The notes under the pieces are model-generated. The model had not been told where the DNA came from, did no database searches, and saw only the letters and a program-made list of their open reading frames with translations. Of a DNA stretch of 39,903 nucleotides, positions 1-11,147 are shown in pieces. Each line of letters opens with the position of its first letter. Within the stretch, counting starts at the first letter, position 1. The stretch spans positions 1 to 39,903 of the forward strand of contig NMRA01000161.1 in assembly GCA_002633005.1 (NCBI GenBank), written 5' to 3'. The stretch is from Phoronis australis (taxonomy: Eukaryota > Phoronida > Phoronidae). The position numbers were made by a program, and so were the translations under genes.

Positions 1-175
1 CAGTGCGTCGACAAGTGATCGTTAACATTGACAATTTATGATGCTTGAAAGTGGATGAAGTCTTAAAAAGTATCTGATCATATACACAGAGTCAGAGAGA
101 GACAAACGGCATAAAACATACTAACTCTCAGATTCATGATTTCCGGAAACTGAGGACATAGCACTGCTGCATTCT

Positions 176-280
176 GGGTCCGGTGCCTAATGTCAGACTC
201 GAACTCGAAGTGAGACTCGAAAATTTCTACTCGAAATCTGTCTCAGTCGAGTCAAACCCGAAATCGCGTGCCTAATGTTA
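176..280 (+). repeat. Left terminal inverted repeat of the Harbinger element
   Basis: Starts GGGTCCGGTGCCTAATGT and contains the 11-mer GTGCCTAATGT twice (183-193 and 268-278), separated by a stretch rich in CTCGA/ACTCGA motifs. The right end mirrors this with two copies on the other strand. Confidence 0.75.
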
Positions 281-1241
281 ATTTTCGATTCGACTGGAAG
301 TCGAGTTTACTTGAGAAATCGTTCTCGAGTTACACTGTACTAAGGAACTCTCCTGTGTTGTGAATTAAATAGAAAATAAAATTTCTGCGAGAAATTCAGC
401 CTCTACTGCGTGATCGTCTGCTTTTGAGTGGAAAAGTCACAGACAGCAGCCAAAAATGTAAGTATTTGAGTGATATTACATACAATGAGTTCAATATATA
501 AGCAGCGAAACCGTTAACACTGAATCATAATCCTATAGTGCGTCAGTGGGGTGTTGGTGAAAAGTTATCAACAGAAACCAACGCACAACAACCCTTTTGT
601 TGCCAAATTACGGAAAAGTGTACGATTTTAAACCCAAAACCCACTGTTATTTTGACCAGCGTTCGGTCAGCGTCCCATATCTTCTGCTCAAAGCTTCGCT
701 TTGAACTTCTCAGTTAACTAGCTTCGCTATAGGCGTCGCCAAGTACTGCTGTTGTCATGTATTCTATACTAGGCCTATATCGAAAGGTTTGAAATTACAT
801 TGCTGCTTCCGTCGACGCTTTTGCGTTATGCAACATTAAACTGCTTTTGTATAAAAAGACATCTAAATTGATAAAATTCATAAACCTTCGTTTAATAGCA
901 CTTAGCGAAAACTACAAAAGCACTTATTGCGTCGTTTAGAACAATGCATAAATCGATTATCTGAAAATTCAATTGATTTCGATTATCCATTTCAAGGTTA
1001 ATATCTTTCCAAATATATACATATTTTTGTGGGGTTCGTAACACGTTACAAACTCAGGAAAAATGTGCTATGTTGCCATGGTTTTAAATGCAACATCGTG
1101 GAAAATGGACTCGTTCAGGTTATATTTACAATATTCATTTTAGAGACGAGGACGTTATGCGAATCTTCGTGTTTTTACGTAAGAAGTAGCTGAATCAAAA
1201 ATTTATTAGAATGAATATCACGGATTACTATTGTCTTTTAG

Positions 1242-2607
1242 CATGAAAACCATAAGAGCTATCGCCTCTACCAAAAGACGTTTTTGGACAACAGAAGAAG
1301 AAACTGCTCTCATAGAAAAAGTCATGACCATGGAAACCACCGAGGTCTGGGTGGTATAAAATCCTCGGCCAAGAAAATGGCGGGATGGGACATGGTGGCA
1401 AAATTCATAAGCAGGTGAGTTTCATTGCGCACAGTGCGAAATACACATTAGTGAACATGATATTTATAGTTTCATGAATGACACTGTTAATTTCAGTTTT
1501 TCCAGAGTTTGATTTACTGTATTCCTTTAGTTTCAGCCAGTTCACGACCAAAAGGTCTACTGACGAGTGTAAGAAAAAAATTCAGAACTTAAAGCAAAGA
1601 TGTAAGCTTTTTTGTAACAAGATAATTGCTGGCTGATTTTCTGTTACGGTTAATAATTAAGTAAAAATGTGAACGCCTATCTGAAAGTCGGATTGTATTT
1701 TTTGTGTCGTATCTAACTTTATTTGGTATACATAATGTTAATGCATTTCATAAATTCCTAGTTATACTTCACAATATTGACTCCCACTCCCTTCCGTTAA
1801 CACTAAATGTACTTCCATGTACTCCATGTTTAGGGGGGAGGCCAGTGCTGTAGTGCCGCCGGTTTCTAGGACGTAAATGTGAATCATGGATTGAGACACT
1901 CCAGCGCAGATTATTCATATAATATGAATTAACTATCCTTCGTTTCATTCATCCTACAGCTAAATAAAAAAATTATGAAATTAAGAAGAGTGCCGAAAAG
2001 ACTGGCGGTGGACCACATGCCAAAGGCTTGGATGCCAGAGACGAGGTCATTTTGGCTCACTTCGATGCAAGGGTCGAAGTCTCCGGCATCCTGGGAAGCT
2101 TGGAAACAGATGGTGAGTGGTTTTGTTCTGCGCAGAATGCATGTTATTGTTTACACAGTGGCAGATCTACGTTTTCAGTGGAGGCGGAGGGAGACGGATT
2201 CGCGTGAACCCGTGGCGCATAACACCGAGCGTAAGGAAGGTCGGGAGGGGGTTTCCCTCCTCCCGTGTAAGATTTTTTTTTGATTTTAGTTGAACTCCTT
2301 GAACCCCCCCCAACCGTAGATCCGCCTCTGGAAACTTTACATCTACGTGTTGGGTTTTCTATTTTCCAGATCTTGGCATGGCTGACCACAACGGGGATGG
2401 TGGAAAAGGTAATGCGACTTTTGGCAGCCACTAATAAATTAGTTAGTTTCCAAAATGTTGACATTCTTGTAATGTTGTGACCGTTCGCTATGCTGAAACT
2501 GCTTGAAAGATGAACGATTACCTTTTAATCTTCAAGACAGTGACGAAGATGAGAACATAGAGCCGGTGATCAGCCAGAAAAGAAGTAATGAGGCATCGGA
2601 GGCATAA
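1242..2607 (+). pseudogene. Harbinger Myb/SANT-like (MADF-like) protein, five exons, broken
   Basis: Proposed exons: 1242-1414, 1537-1601, 1960-2112, 2370-2408 and 2537-2607. Each boundary has an AG acceptor or GT donor (e.g. AG^GTGAGT at 1414, T^GTAAGC at 1601, G^GTGAGT at 2112, G^GTAATG at 2408), and phases join across introns. Exon 1 reads RRFWTTEEETALIEKV and then, in a shifted frame, KSSAKKMAGWDMVAKFIS. Exon 2 gives TTKRSTDECKKKIQNLKQR, the third helix of a trihelix/SANT DNA-binding domain. The last exon is acidic and ends at TAA 2605-2607. Breaks: a one-base loss around 1353-1360 puts a stop after EVWVV, and a TAA (1965-1967) lies in frame early in exon 3. In the family this protein assists transposase nuclear import and DNA binding. 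Confidence 0.7.
2156..2330. mobile_element. Small MITE with hAT-like termini in a Myb-gene intron
   Basis: The 175-bp segment starts CAGTGGCAGATCTACG and ends with the complement of CAGAGGCGGATCTACGG. CAGNGGCGGAT termini are typical of hAT-derived MITEs. It lies inside intron 3 of the Harbinger Myb-like gene, so it inserted after that element. No clear 8-bp target duplication is visible. The interior is GC-rich with C and T runs and has no coding signal. Confidence 0.55.
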
Positions 2608-3109
2608 GGTATACATGTACAACTGAAGGAAAATAAAATTCTCACGTCATTCAGTACATTATGAAAGACTCAAAACACCCTTTTCATACCAAAAATATTG
2701 GTGCACCAACCACCTCATCTTCTCGACTGGCTCTGCTACACATGAATAATCTATCATTTATTCAATTTCATAGCACAGCTGTGGGATTTCCCCAAATAAA
2801 GAACTACTTAAAACTTTATGAAAGTTTTCTTGGCTAGTAGGGTTAGAGTTTTCTTGTGCCAAAAATATTTACTAGTTTGGATTTTCTTACATTCATAAAA
2901 TGAATGATAGCATCTGAGAGAGATCTAAACTAAATGTAAGTCCCATAGATGTAAACGATTCTCTTGGTTCTATTAAGTTATATAAAAGTGTTCAAACAAT
3001 AACTTGTCATAACATTATGAACTTTAAACAAGTGTATACAGAAAAGGAATAGTGAGACTGCTCCAAAGGTGAACGGATAAGTGGTTCTACAGAAGCACAT
3101 TGGATTTAC

Positions 3110-4960
3110 CTGGACATTAACACTATGGAACATCTTTCGGTTCACAAAGACATGTGAATTCGCCTCTGCCGGTTTCTGAATTTTGATGGGAGTACAGTCT
3201 ATGGCACCGAACACGTTCGGGAAACCTGCGATGAAATCGAAATAAAAATGTCATCAACGATGAATGTACAAATCATGAGTGTTATATCAAAGTCACTAAA
3301 GGTGAAATGATCACGAGATAATAGCACTGTATGAAACACAAACCAAGCACACATTTTTTAAATTAAACTGCATGTTATGATTAAAAAATGCTACATCATA
3401 ACCATTACTAGAGAGCTTCTGCTACACGTACAACACGAATGATAGGGCCAACCTGCAAAATTGATTGATTGATTTGAAAAGAACATTGTGTCAATTATTG
3501 TACTCTGAGTGCCAGTTTCTCAGAATTCCGATATGTTACAATGTCTCAGCGAAGTAGCAATATAGTGGGCGGTGGAGTTTGTCAGCTGCTACCGCCAGCT
3601 ACTGGGTGCCAGCTAGAAGACTGAGAGAGTTGTGGGAAACAGTACACTGCATGATGTCGAATGGAGGTGTCGAAGAATTGTTATGCATGGCAACCGGTAA
3701 GAGGGGGTCCGACCAGTAATGGAGGTGACATCATTTTATTATGCCCCGCAAAGCTATCTAAAAATTAAAGTCCTAAGTTGTCGTCTTTTCTGATACCAAA
3801 AGTGACTTTGACGAGAATTGAAAAAGAAAGTGTGACTCCTGTTTGTTGTATTTCTCATCAAAGTATTTCTCTCTGTTCTTTTCATTAAACATTGCCTTTT
3901 TCTGTGCCACCCATGATTATTGCCGCCTGTTGTGGCTGTGAAAATATTCTATGAACAACATTACAACTCGACGAGAGACACACGATAGTGCCTTATCGTA
4001 GATCAGAACAGAAGCCATGTTTCAAACACTGAACCGAATAAGGCAAATGCACTAAGTGACATCGTCTCATAGTTGAATTAACTTTTTTAAAATTAAAAGG
4101 GGCACATTTAACGAACTTTCTCGATAAATTGACAACAAAACTCTTGATGACGAAGCTGCCCACGTTGTCCGGGGATTGCAAAGGCTGAGCGCGGAAATGT
4201 AGGTCTGCAGTGCGTGAACTTGTAATCCTGCTTTATCTTAAGATCGCGTATGCGTGAACTTGGAATTGAATATTCTTTTAGGCAAAAAGGTGAAATTCTT
4301 GTTCGATGAAAAGAAGTCTTGTAATTATTGGCCTCGCATTCTACCATTTTCTCCTTTACCGTAACTTGTGTCGCTGAACCGGAGGAATATGTGAATGGCT
4401 AAATCGCGCCCGTAGTTGAAAAGGTTGGTTAAAATTGACATTGTTTTATTGTAACTTGATTTAGTGCAGTGCAAATTTTTATGAACATGAACTTAATTAT
4501 TAGAGTGACCTTGTCAAGTTGCCCCGCGTATTCCGAGTTCACGCAACACTTACTTCCGCTTAATCTTGAGATTAAGCAGGATTCCAAGTTCATGTTCAGC
4601 AGGTCAACTTATAAACAAACAACGACGCCCTCAAGCGTTAGCGTTCATGTTTAACGTTTGGCCGAAGATCCATTCTCAGTGAATAACAATTAAGAAATGA
4701 TCCATATTTACCCGACAACTCAGAAAACCGGGACTTGGTTATCCTTGCGTTATCTCCCGTTGGAAATGTCACAAAGTGGCCGGCGGTCTTTATCAGCGAA
4801 CAGCAAGCTTGCCGGATTGCTCGTCCCACGGACGATTTGCCGAACATCAGAGATTCGGCCCCGACAGGGTGTAGTGAGAGCCTGAGGCGAGGAAGCGGAG
4901 GGTCAGGAGGAGTTTGTAAAGTGGTGGCAATGACGTGTTGCTGTGATATTGGTTCAGATT
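3110..4960 (-). pseudogene. Harbinger transposase remnant, two recognisable exons
   Basis: Exon A (about 4960-4712, minus) reads LPPLYKLLLTLRFLASGSHY, then after a frameshift near 4850-4860 FGKSSVGRAIRQACCSLIK and FPTGDNARITKSRFSELSG, ending at donor G^GTAAAT. Exon B (3235-3110) begins after TTTCATCGCAG and reads FPNVFGAIDCTPIKIQKPAE, then VFVNRKMFHSVNVQ, ending at CAG^GTAAAT. The two join in phase as LSG/FPNVFGAIDCTP. Known: GAIDxTxIxIxxP and VNRKxxHSxNVQ are hallmark Harbinger/HARBI1-family strings around the first catalytic Asp. The roughly 1.5-kb intron between them is long for this family. I could not find the downstream exon holding the second Asp and the Glu between 2610 and 3100, so the gene appears truncated as well as frameshifted. 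Confidence 0.75.
4208..4590. repeat. Inverted repeat inside the transposase intron
   Basis: GCGTGAACTTGTAATCCTGC at 4211-4230, followed by a TTATCTTAAGATC core, is matched on the other strand by the segment ending ATTCCAAGTTCATG near 4590. The second arm contains a near-palindrome, GCTTAATCTTGAGATTAAGC. The arms are about 280 bp apart. This may be a small MITE inside the Harbinger intron, but I see no target duplication and the arms are imperfect. Confidence 0.35.
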
Positions 4961-5161
4961 GATTAGATTTAAAATAAAAACTATGGTGTTGGGGAGGAAG
5001 CTGTGTCGTCGAAATACTTCCTCGCTACTCAGGCTCTCTAACGGGTTTTGTCTGTCTGGAAGTGGTCTTCGCCCTATGATCGCAGCTGCCCCTTTTCTTG
5101 CTCTTTCCTAAATATTGCCTACTGTCTGCCATTTTTATTTTCGAGTGCAATTTCAAGTACG

Positions 5162-5257
5162 CTGACATTAGGCACGCCTATATTGATGTTGGACTCCAGT
5201 CGAGTAGAAAATAAGATTTCGAGTCTGAGTTCGAGTCTCACATTAGGCACCGGACCC
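5162..5257 (-). repeat. Right terminal inverted repeat of the Harbinger element
   Basis: On the minus strand this reads GGGTCCGGTGCCTAATGT from 5257 inward. It repeats the 11-mer GTGCCTAATGT (plus-strand positions 5240-5250 and 5165-5175), with the same CTCGA-rich filler as the left end. Confidence 0.75.
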
Positions 5258-6188
5258 AGGTCTCTGTTATCGAGGTCTTGCACTGGTGGCCCTCCTGCAG
5301 TTTTTTGCACTTTTCCGTGCAGCATCCAACTTTTCCTTGGCTATTCAAGGGAAGCAAAAAACGTGTTATAAAGAGGTGATCCTTTTTATAGAGAGAGGAG
5401 GCATTTTTCGAAGAAGTCTGAAATTATTATTATCAATTATCACACAGTTAACCTTTCATTTTATCTATACTGTCGGTAGTTGTTGGCAAACAATTCATTC
5501 ATCCTTTCCATGGGATGTTATATTGAATTCCATAAATAACAGAATTTTTCATTACGTTCAATTACTTTTCTGATTTTTTAATGAAACAATACCAAATGGC
5601 GAGAAATATTTTTTGCCATTATTAGTCAAGCGAACAGTGACAAACACAACACAAAGCAACAAAATACAAAATCAAAATATGGTATTTGTGAGTAAAGTTT
5701 CTCAACTACCTACATCTTTGCTTTACATTGAAATATATCTTTCTGCATTCCTCTGCACTTCGCTTCATGCTACCCTGGTTAAAAAAGTAATTAAGCTTTT
5801 CACGAACGGAAAGCAGAGGCGGATTTAAGGGGGAGGAGGGCAAACAGCATAGCGCCCATACAATTGAATGAGCTATTAATAAAATCGGCATGGCCACTGA
5901 TAACATTGGCATATGAGACCCCGAAATAACGACATGGCCTGGTTATACAAATTATCCAAAACACTGACATCAAAGATAAAAAACGCTGACAAGCACATTT
6001 ACTGGCCAGTTGGAGGGCGAGAGCTTATAATAGGCATGATTCCCTCCTGCTATTGCTTCTAATAACTTCCATGTTAGTCAGCCCCACGGGGTGCTCGCTA
6101 AACTGAAGCGCAATTGGTGGCAAATTGTGAATTGACGGACGTGAAAGGGAATTTGAGTTTGCGAACTGAATAAATCCTTGCTTACTTC
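5258..6188. other. Non-coding stretch; possible hAT-like terminus at about 5815
   Basis: I see no convincing exon here. CAGAGGCGGATTTAAGGGGG near 5814-5833 resembles a hAT-MITE end, and GGCATGGCCACTG near 5887-5899 could be a degraded opposite end (about 85 bp), but the match is weak. The rest is AT-rich sequence without recognised features. Confidence 0.3.
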
Positions 6189-6273
6189 AATTGTTCGAGT
6201 TCAAGTCGCACTCATATTTCGACTCAGACGTTCACAGGATCCTGAGTGACACTCGATCGTGCGATTTTTGAGA
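6189..6273 (+). repeat. 84-bp direct repeat, copy 1, ending at a single N
   Basis: ATTGTTCGAGTTCAAGTCGC onward is repeated, apparently without mismatch, at 6714-6797. Copy 1 stops exactly at the single ambiguous base at 6274, after GATTTTTGAGA. The flanks differ upstream of both copies. Confidence 0.85.
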
Positions 6274-6713
6274 NAGTGGAGTTGGAATTCTTCGCCAAAG
6301 TCACCTGGATTCCCGTATATATGCTTCATCGAAGATATGTTTAGAAGCAGAAAGAGTCACTGAAGAAAGTAAGAGCCTTTTAGGTGGTAATTTTAGGTGT
6401 AGAATGTGTTTTTGAGAAGGTGAAAAATCAGTGCGGATTTCGCCTACCGCCCGTTTAAAATACACGGGACGAAATTAGTACAGAACGCGATAGAACGTAT
6501 TGTAGTGCGAATCTGAAGTTCATTTGCCATAACAGCAATGCTTTTTGGACATTTTTCGAACTAAACGGCTAAAAACTCGAAGACAATAACAGAATACACT
6601 CTGCTACCGTATTGGGCAAATGACCAAACGACAAGATTTTGCCCCACTTCCCGTGACGTCACAGTTAAGTCTCACATAATCTCGCGTTATTGTTATAAAC
6701 TCGCAAAAGGCCT

Positions 6714-6797
6714 ATTGTTCGAGTTCAAGTCGCACTCATATTTCGACTCAGACGTTCACAGGATCCTGAGTGACACTCGATCGTGCGATTTTTGAGA
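6714..6797 (+). repeat. 84-bp direct repeat, copy 2
   Basis: Same sequence as 6189-6273. The 440 bp between the copies (6275-6713) is unlike the sequence before copy 1, so this is not a simple overlap of two contigs. It could be a short repeat that misled the assembler, or the terminal repeats of a small element. Confidence 0.85.
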
Positions 6798-8376
6798 TGA
6801 GTAGTAAGATAACTTGTGGATCATGGGTATTTCATTATGCTACGTAACCACAAAAATATTTCAAAAAGAATCTTTACATGTGTACCTTCCCAGGGTGTAC
6901 GTTGTTTATATTCAGCATGGCCTATTTTCTGTACATGGCTCTAGCTTCAATTGAAAAACGAAAACTCATTAATCTGATAGGTCCGGGTGCTCAAAAGTAC
7001 AGCATTCGAATTCGAAGCCGGTGGAAGTATTTTTTACTAAATCGTAATTACAGCTTCTTTCTCACAAAACACAATTAGTGTGTAAGTTCACAAATTAAAT
7101 GCAAATATGAATCGTTTTAACCTGGAATATTCTTTCGCTTTAGTAGTACATGTATTTCATCAATGGCCACGATCTTGCATTTTGGGGTGTACTGACTTAA
7201 TGGCTGCCAGAAAAACTTAGATCTTTGCACAGTCATGGCTAAACCATACACAGGTACACTATAACTCAAAATGTTGGATCCGCTCCTGGAAAGCACAATG
7301 AATTAAATAATTAAACCAACAAAAATACCGTAAGCTGTTGAATAAATTTGCAGGCGTATACAAATACCCACCTACTCATATACCCTTACCAAGATGTAGA
7401 TGACTTTGTACCACATCCTTTGTCATCTCTGAATAATGCATCTTCATGAGAAAGGACTTTTTCTAGAAGCAAAACTTCTTCCCCTTTCCATTATTTTCTT
7501 TTTGCATGACTTCGCTGGTAGATTGACGAAACTGGACATGACACCCACTTTTTGGTGGTGCATATCTCGGGCACTCGCTGGGGTAGAAACCTAAAATTTG
7601 GCACGTGTTCATTTTTGTGTTTTTTGTGAAATTCTTGTTCAATTATGGTGATGAATTGCTTTTGTTGGATTTTGTACGCAGCCGGTAAGTTTATTTTTGC
7701 CGTGGGTAGTACCCCGTTTTGGGATATTTTGTTAGGGCCGTGACATTTTATGGAACCATCATGACAATACTTGTTGTAACCATGCCAATTTTAGGAGTAA
7801 ATGTGTCAAGTTTAGGAGAGCATGGACCCCTTTCAACCACTGGCTAAATCAGCCACTGACAGTGAGATTGTACTTGTTCAGTCAAGTGACCTAATCATCG
7901 GACGTTTTATCACGTTTTGCGTTATATTTAATTGATAATACTATGGACGGTTGTAAATTATTTGCTGAAATAAAGACTTACCTTTACGAAATTGTTCTGT
8001 TACGATATCGTGTCACCGAAAGCCACATTTATGTTCTAATTGATCTTTAAAAAACACAACTAGCAAACCCTCGGAGAACCTAAATATCGGACACCATGTT
8101 TCCCCATACGCCACACCGCGGAAAACTGACTAATCAAGTAATGGCCGCGGGCACCTTGTTGCCAAATTTCAGCTCGAGTGTTTTGACATACATGCTGCTA
8201 GAACACAGCTCCTTTCGCAACAAAGTTATCCATAAAATGAAATCTGATGACGACCCAAGTCGTTTCGATAATTCAGTGCAGACGACTAAAGCACGTGCAA
8301 AGTCAGTCTAGTTTTTAGTATCTCTTTGCGTTCTTGATATGACACCCGCGCGTGCGCAGCCGGGGTTTAACGTCCT
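6798..8376. other. No recognised gene
   Basis: Short open frames at 6878-7078 and 8096-8311 lack splice context, domain signatures or codon regularity, so I treat them as chance. I see no tandem repeat or transposon end. Confidence 0.4.
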
Positions 8377-8620
8377 GGGGCCCGTTCCAGCAAAACTGAC
8401 TTAGCTAAAACAAATCTTAAATTTTATTAAATTTTAAAGTAAAAGTTGAATTTGTCTCAAAACCAATTCAATAAAGAGATCTTAAGTATGACTTAAGTGT
8501 TTGACATAATTTTTGTCTTAATTTTGACTAACTTTCCAAATGTGGAAATTTCAAAGTTTGTAAGTTAAAACTTAAACTTACGTCAAAACCAACTTAAGTC
8601 AGTTTCTTGGAACAGGCTCC
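8377..8620. mobile_element. MITE with GGGCCCGTTCCA-type inverted ends, 244 bp
   Basis: The left end, GGGGCCCGTTCCAGCAAAAC then TGACTTA, is matched on the minus strand from 8620 inward by GGAGCCTGTTCCAAGAAACT then GACTTA. Further inside, AAGTTNAATTT-type words recur on both strands, making the element largely self-complementary and AT-rich. It has no coding capacity. The target duplication is not obvious. Confidence 0.6.
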
Positions 8621-10506
8621 TGGTCTCAAAATGCCGTTGTGGTTCCAGTATCCGAAAATACTTACTACATAAAATCTTATTTTCGACACCCTTTCTTAAT
8701 ATTCTTTTCGCCTTTCTTGCCAAAAGCGATTTTTAACAGTATTTGACCCTTCTCTGTGAGCGTATAATTACCGGCTGTCATCGGTTACATTTCCGGCTCA
8801 TCAGTTCAGGAGGCTTATCCTGAACGCCGCCATTTTTTCCTTGTAACTGAGTATGCTATCGGTTGCTCGAAAAGTCTTCATTATTACTTGTTTTGTTTTA
8901 TTAGTAATATCTCGTAATTCCTTTTGTGTGTAGTGTATTTATAGTTTGTAGTTAGTGGTCGTTGAATTTTTTGGAATGTTACGCGTACTTATTATGTTAA
9001 AATAGCATTGGTGTTTAGTTCCTTACGTAGGGCGGTCGAACCTAGGAACCAATATTTTTCCTCGTTTTGAAAAAGTGCTTTGCTATCATCGGAAAGTAGT
9101 GCATTCTACTCAGTAAATATCGAAAAAATATCAAAATCGGGGCAAGCACTGTAAAGTTATTGCAATTTTTGTGACGAAATTTGGGTCACTTTGTTTGGAT
9201 CGGCCATATTGGAGGACAGCGGGACAAGTTACGAATTTAAAACTTTGTGTAAATTGTTTTCGCCAACAATTTACGGTGCTCACAATTCCCGTTGGACTTC
9301 GTCTCATTTCTGGCTGCACCGACAACATGGCGACTTTTGCTGAACTGAAAGGCATATTCAATCTGTTACTTTGTAACTTCTGAAGATTTAACGTAGATAC
9401 ATTTTGACAAACGTTGCTACAAAAAGGAACTTTGTTCAATTTCCGTGTTTTGTTTCAAGTCAACAGTACGGTTAATCTTGATTTGAGAAGACGCAAGTCT
9501 TTGTGAAATATCGCCATGTTTTACCAGCAAAACACATGGTCGCACTTGCTTTGCTCGCGTGTGTCCACGCAACGCTTAATGATTGCTAGAAAACGTGATT
9601 CCGCTAACAATATGGCTCTTTTTGTTAACGTTGATAAATTTCTATTTCTTAACGATATCGTTTGCTTAAACTGACACATCTTAGAATACCTCCTTTGTGC
9701 ACCATCTAAATAACATGTAATCCCTACTGTTGGCAAGATAGTGTACAACAGTATCGTACGTATATACTTTCTGGTCACAGCACTTGTTTTTTGCTTTCAG
9801 GAACTCTATGCTCACGGTTGTATTATACAAACATGGCTGATGTCAAATAACAGCCTGCAAAGCAATATAAGTCAATCTGATCAGAAAACACTTAGGAAAC
9901 ATTAGTTTTGCCTAATTGTACTTAGTAGTACGGGGGTGATAGTCTAGGAGTGGACTATCACATTTCGAGCGCCTGCAGATTTTGGCAATTAATGCCTTAT
10001 TTCACTGCCTTGGTTTGTACAATGACGCCAGCCTCTCTGTTGCCATAAAACACCATTAGTAGGAACATCGCCATAAGTGATAGATAATTGACTTTCGTTT
10101 ATGAGCATCGACATATGCTTTCCTGCGTCGCCCCCAATGTTTTTTCGAATCCCTAAAGTAAGAAATAAAGGCAACGAGGTAGCAACTGTGTTCGAAGCAC
10201 TCACAGTCATGCCAAGAATTGTACAATGCCACTTGGCTTACCTCAAAATCTAACTGCTGCCTGGTGATTTGAAAATTGGACCAATTATGTTGCACACTCA
10301 GCAGAATTAACGAGGAAGACATTACTACAACATTAAACAAACGTTTTAAGCTCTAAAAGTGACATTTCTTATCCAATTTCCAAAATTCAAAAACCTAATC
10401 AGAAGTACTTTTCACGAACTATTCAAATATGCTATCTACAAACTTCCAAAGCAAAAATTAAAACATACTATTGTCGCCTCCAATGTGTTTATTACGGTCT
10501 CCTTAT
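8621..10506. other. No recognised gene
   Basis: Several 60-100-codon open frames occur on both strands (e.g. 9131-9439 minus and 9521-9778 minus), but none shows a domain, splice consensus or relation to a known family. I see no repeats. Confidence 0.4.
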
Positions 10507-10670
10507 CTAGAGGACGATAACATCAGCAGCCTGAGGCATGGTGTCTTTGATCTGAACCAGGAGATTTTGTGGTGAGGTGTCAACGTAGGTGCCACTTAAA
10601 AGGCTTAAGCATTACAGGCTGAACTTTGGTGTCAGGTAGACCAGCTTCCCAATGTCTTACCATAAATATT
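10507..10670 (-). pseudogene. Unidentified coding-like 3' end with poly(A) signal
   Basis: On the minus strand one frame reads GTYVDTSPQNLL, then VQIKDTMPQAADVIVL and TAG (10509-10507). An AATAAA follows about 15 bases later. Immediately upstream (about 10660-10595) a different frame reads HWEAGLPDTKVQPVMLKPFK. The two look like parts of one protein broken by an indel near 10594, or two exons joined at AAG^TGGCACC. I do not recognise the family. It could be the last exon of a host gene, a processed pseudogene, or an element-encoded protein. The protein-like composition and signal order suggest coding origin, but the evidence is short. Confidence 0.35.
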
Positions 10671-11062
10671 TAACTGTTAAATAATAGTTTAAACTTCCAA
10701 ACATGCCATTCCACAACAACGTTAGATAACAAGATAAAACATGGCGCAACCCGATTTCATCGACGTGTTGTTATTTTGTGTTCCGCTCCGGCATGAATTT
10801 TGGTTTTCTGTTGGAGCACACGATATCCAAGCCAGTTAGCTCTTGGTGGAAATTACAAAATTTGTAGCATCAATCTTGGGACTTTTGTAATAAGCTAATC
10901 GTCGTACCTGAACACGAAGACCAATATTCCAAGACACGAGTTGAACTTGTGGCTACACGTACCAGATTCGAGTTCACGTTTGTAAACTCGATTTTCAATC
11001 CAACGAGTGAAATTTTTGTTTGTAACAAGCAAATTTTCGGGTTGTAAGGTCTTGACGGAAAT

Positions 11063-11147
11063 TCTGCTGCTAGGAAGCCTCTGTAATTATCAAACGTGCC
11101 CATTATTTCCCTACGTGCCTGTATGTAAAGTTATGTCTTTATCCAAA
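11063..11147 (+). repeat. Single diverged copy of the 82-bp minisatellite monomer
   Basis: The segment from TGCTGCTAGGAAGCCTCTGT through TGTATGTAAAG to TTTATCCAAA aligns with the 82-bp units at 13348-13593 (TTTGCTNGGANGCCTTTA start, NTGTANNTAAAG middle, TATCCAAA end), in the same orientation. Confidence 0.5.

Larger units (their letters stand above)
176..5257. mobile_element. Decayed Harbinger-type DNA transposon, about 5.1 kb
   Basis: Seen: inverted terminal repeats begin GGGTCCGGTGCCTAATGT at 176 and end with its complement at 5257. Between them are two convergent gene remnants: a Myb/SANT-like DNA-binding protein on + (1242-2607) and transposase exons on - (about 4960 to 3110). Known: PIF/Harbinger elements typically carry exactly this pair, a DDE transposase and a Myb/SANT-like accessory protein. 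Decay: the Myb gene has a frameshift and an in-frame stop, the transposase has a frameshift, and I cannot find the exons carrying the later catalytic residues. I do not see a clean 3-bp target duplication next to the termini, so the exact ends may be off by a few bases. Probably immobile by itself. Confidence 0.8.

Noticed and set aside
1975-2283. 102-codon plus frame within the Harbinger element
   Set aside because: It overlaps Myb exon 3 in the wrong frame and reads through the donor site into the intronic MITE.
4200-4960. Resemblance to ribosomal RNA fragments (e.g. GGTGAAATTCTTG)
   Set aside because: The match stops after about 13 bases, and the conserved 18S context does not follow. Part of the region is instead explained by the Harbinger transposase exon.
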